From Kiritimatiellales bacterium (GTDB taxonomy: Bacteria; Verrucomicrobiota; Kiritimatiellia; Kiritimatiellales; Pontiellaceae), in contig WFRA01000410.1 of assembly GCA_015486775.1 (NCBI GenBank), positions 1-5,462 of the forward strand: a DNA stretch of 5,462 nucleotides, in the 5' to 3' direction. The notes beneath the pieces were generated by a model. It was not told the origin of the DNA. It was given only the letters and a program-made list of their open reading frames with translations, and ran no database searches. The position numbers and the translations under genes are program-made. Below are positions 5,397 through 5,462 of this stretch, piece after piece. Numbering within the stretch: the first letter of the stretch is position 1; every line of letters begins with the position of its first letter.

Positions 5397-5462
5397 CTAC
5401 TGCACTTTGTAGACTTCGAGCATCGCGGGTTTGGGCCAGGGCTTGGGGCGGGCAACATCGCG
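5397..5462 (-). CDS. C-terminal end of an unidentified protein (rest outside window)
   Basis: Reading the minus strand from the right edge gives 21 codons, RDVARPKPWPKPAMLEVYKVQ, then TAG at 5397-5399. The frame is supported by high third-position GC and by the hairpin placed directly after the stop. The end, with Pro-rich turns then a beta-like LEVYKV, resembles ends of secreted enzymes, but the fragment is too short to name a family. The gene points the same way as the others and is separated from the ATPase start by its own hairpin. Confidence 0.5.
   Translation of the reverse strand, partial: RDVARPKPWPKPAMLEVYKVQ

Overview
The window looks like chromosomal DNA from a polysaccharide-degrading bacterium of the PVC group, most likely Kiritimatiellota/Verrucomicrobiota (Pontiella-like). 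This assignment is inference from three things: secreted proteins with N-terminal signal peptides, a DPDGDG-type calcium-binding stretch followed by a C-terminal module of the kind common in secreted proteins of these bacteria, and intergenic DNA made of ATTCGYG and ATCTGCG repeat units. No RNA gene, integrase, transposase or CRISPR array was seen.

All supported genes are on the minus strand, so transcription runs from high to low coordinates. From right to left: (1) the last 21 codons of an unidentified gene (5397-5462) with a strong hairpin just after its stop; (2) a complete 399-residue orphan ATPase with AAA_14/DUF4143 architecture (4035-5234), preceded by a degenerate 32-bp tandem repeat that carries its likely promoter and followed by a terminator hairpin at 3940-3994; (3) a 463-bp intergenic region with that terminator, a large imperfect palindrome (3773-3852) and a candidate promoter; (4) a complete 558-residue secreted protein with two tandem concanavalin-A/LamG-like domains and a calcium-binding C-terminal region (1895-3571), followed by a hairpin (1834-1882); (5) a 461-bp intergenic region largely filled by 9-bp-periodic repeats; (6) a secreted alpha/beta-hydrolase, probably a carbohydrate esterase, that starts at 1433 and runs off the left edge with its Ser-Asp-His triad intact.

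The esterase and the lectin-like protein both appear to be exported and fit a role in binding and de-esterifying extracellular polysaccharide. However, a hairpin and 461 bp of repeats separate them, so co-transcription is not evident. The ATPase is a self-contained unit with its own promoter and terminator, looks less GC-rich than its neighbours, and is probably an accessory gene. No clear multi-gene new system is visible. The most interesting signals are non-coding: the 32-bp operator-like repeat at the ATPase start, the matching two-inverted-plus-three-direct architecture of the intergenic repeats, and the 3773-3852 palindrome.
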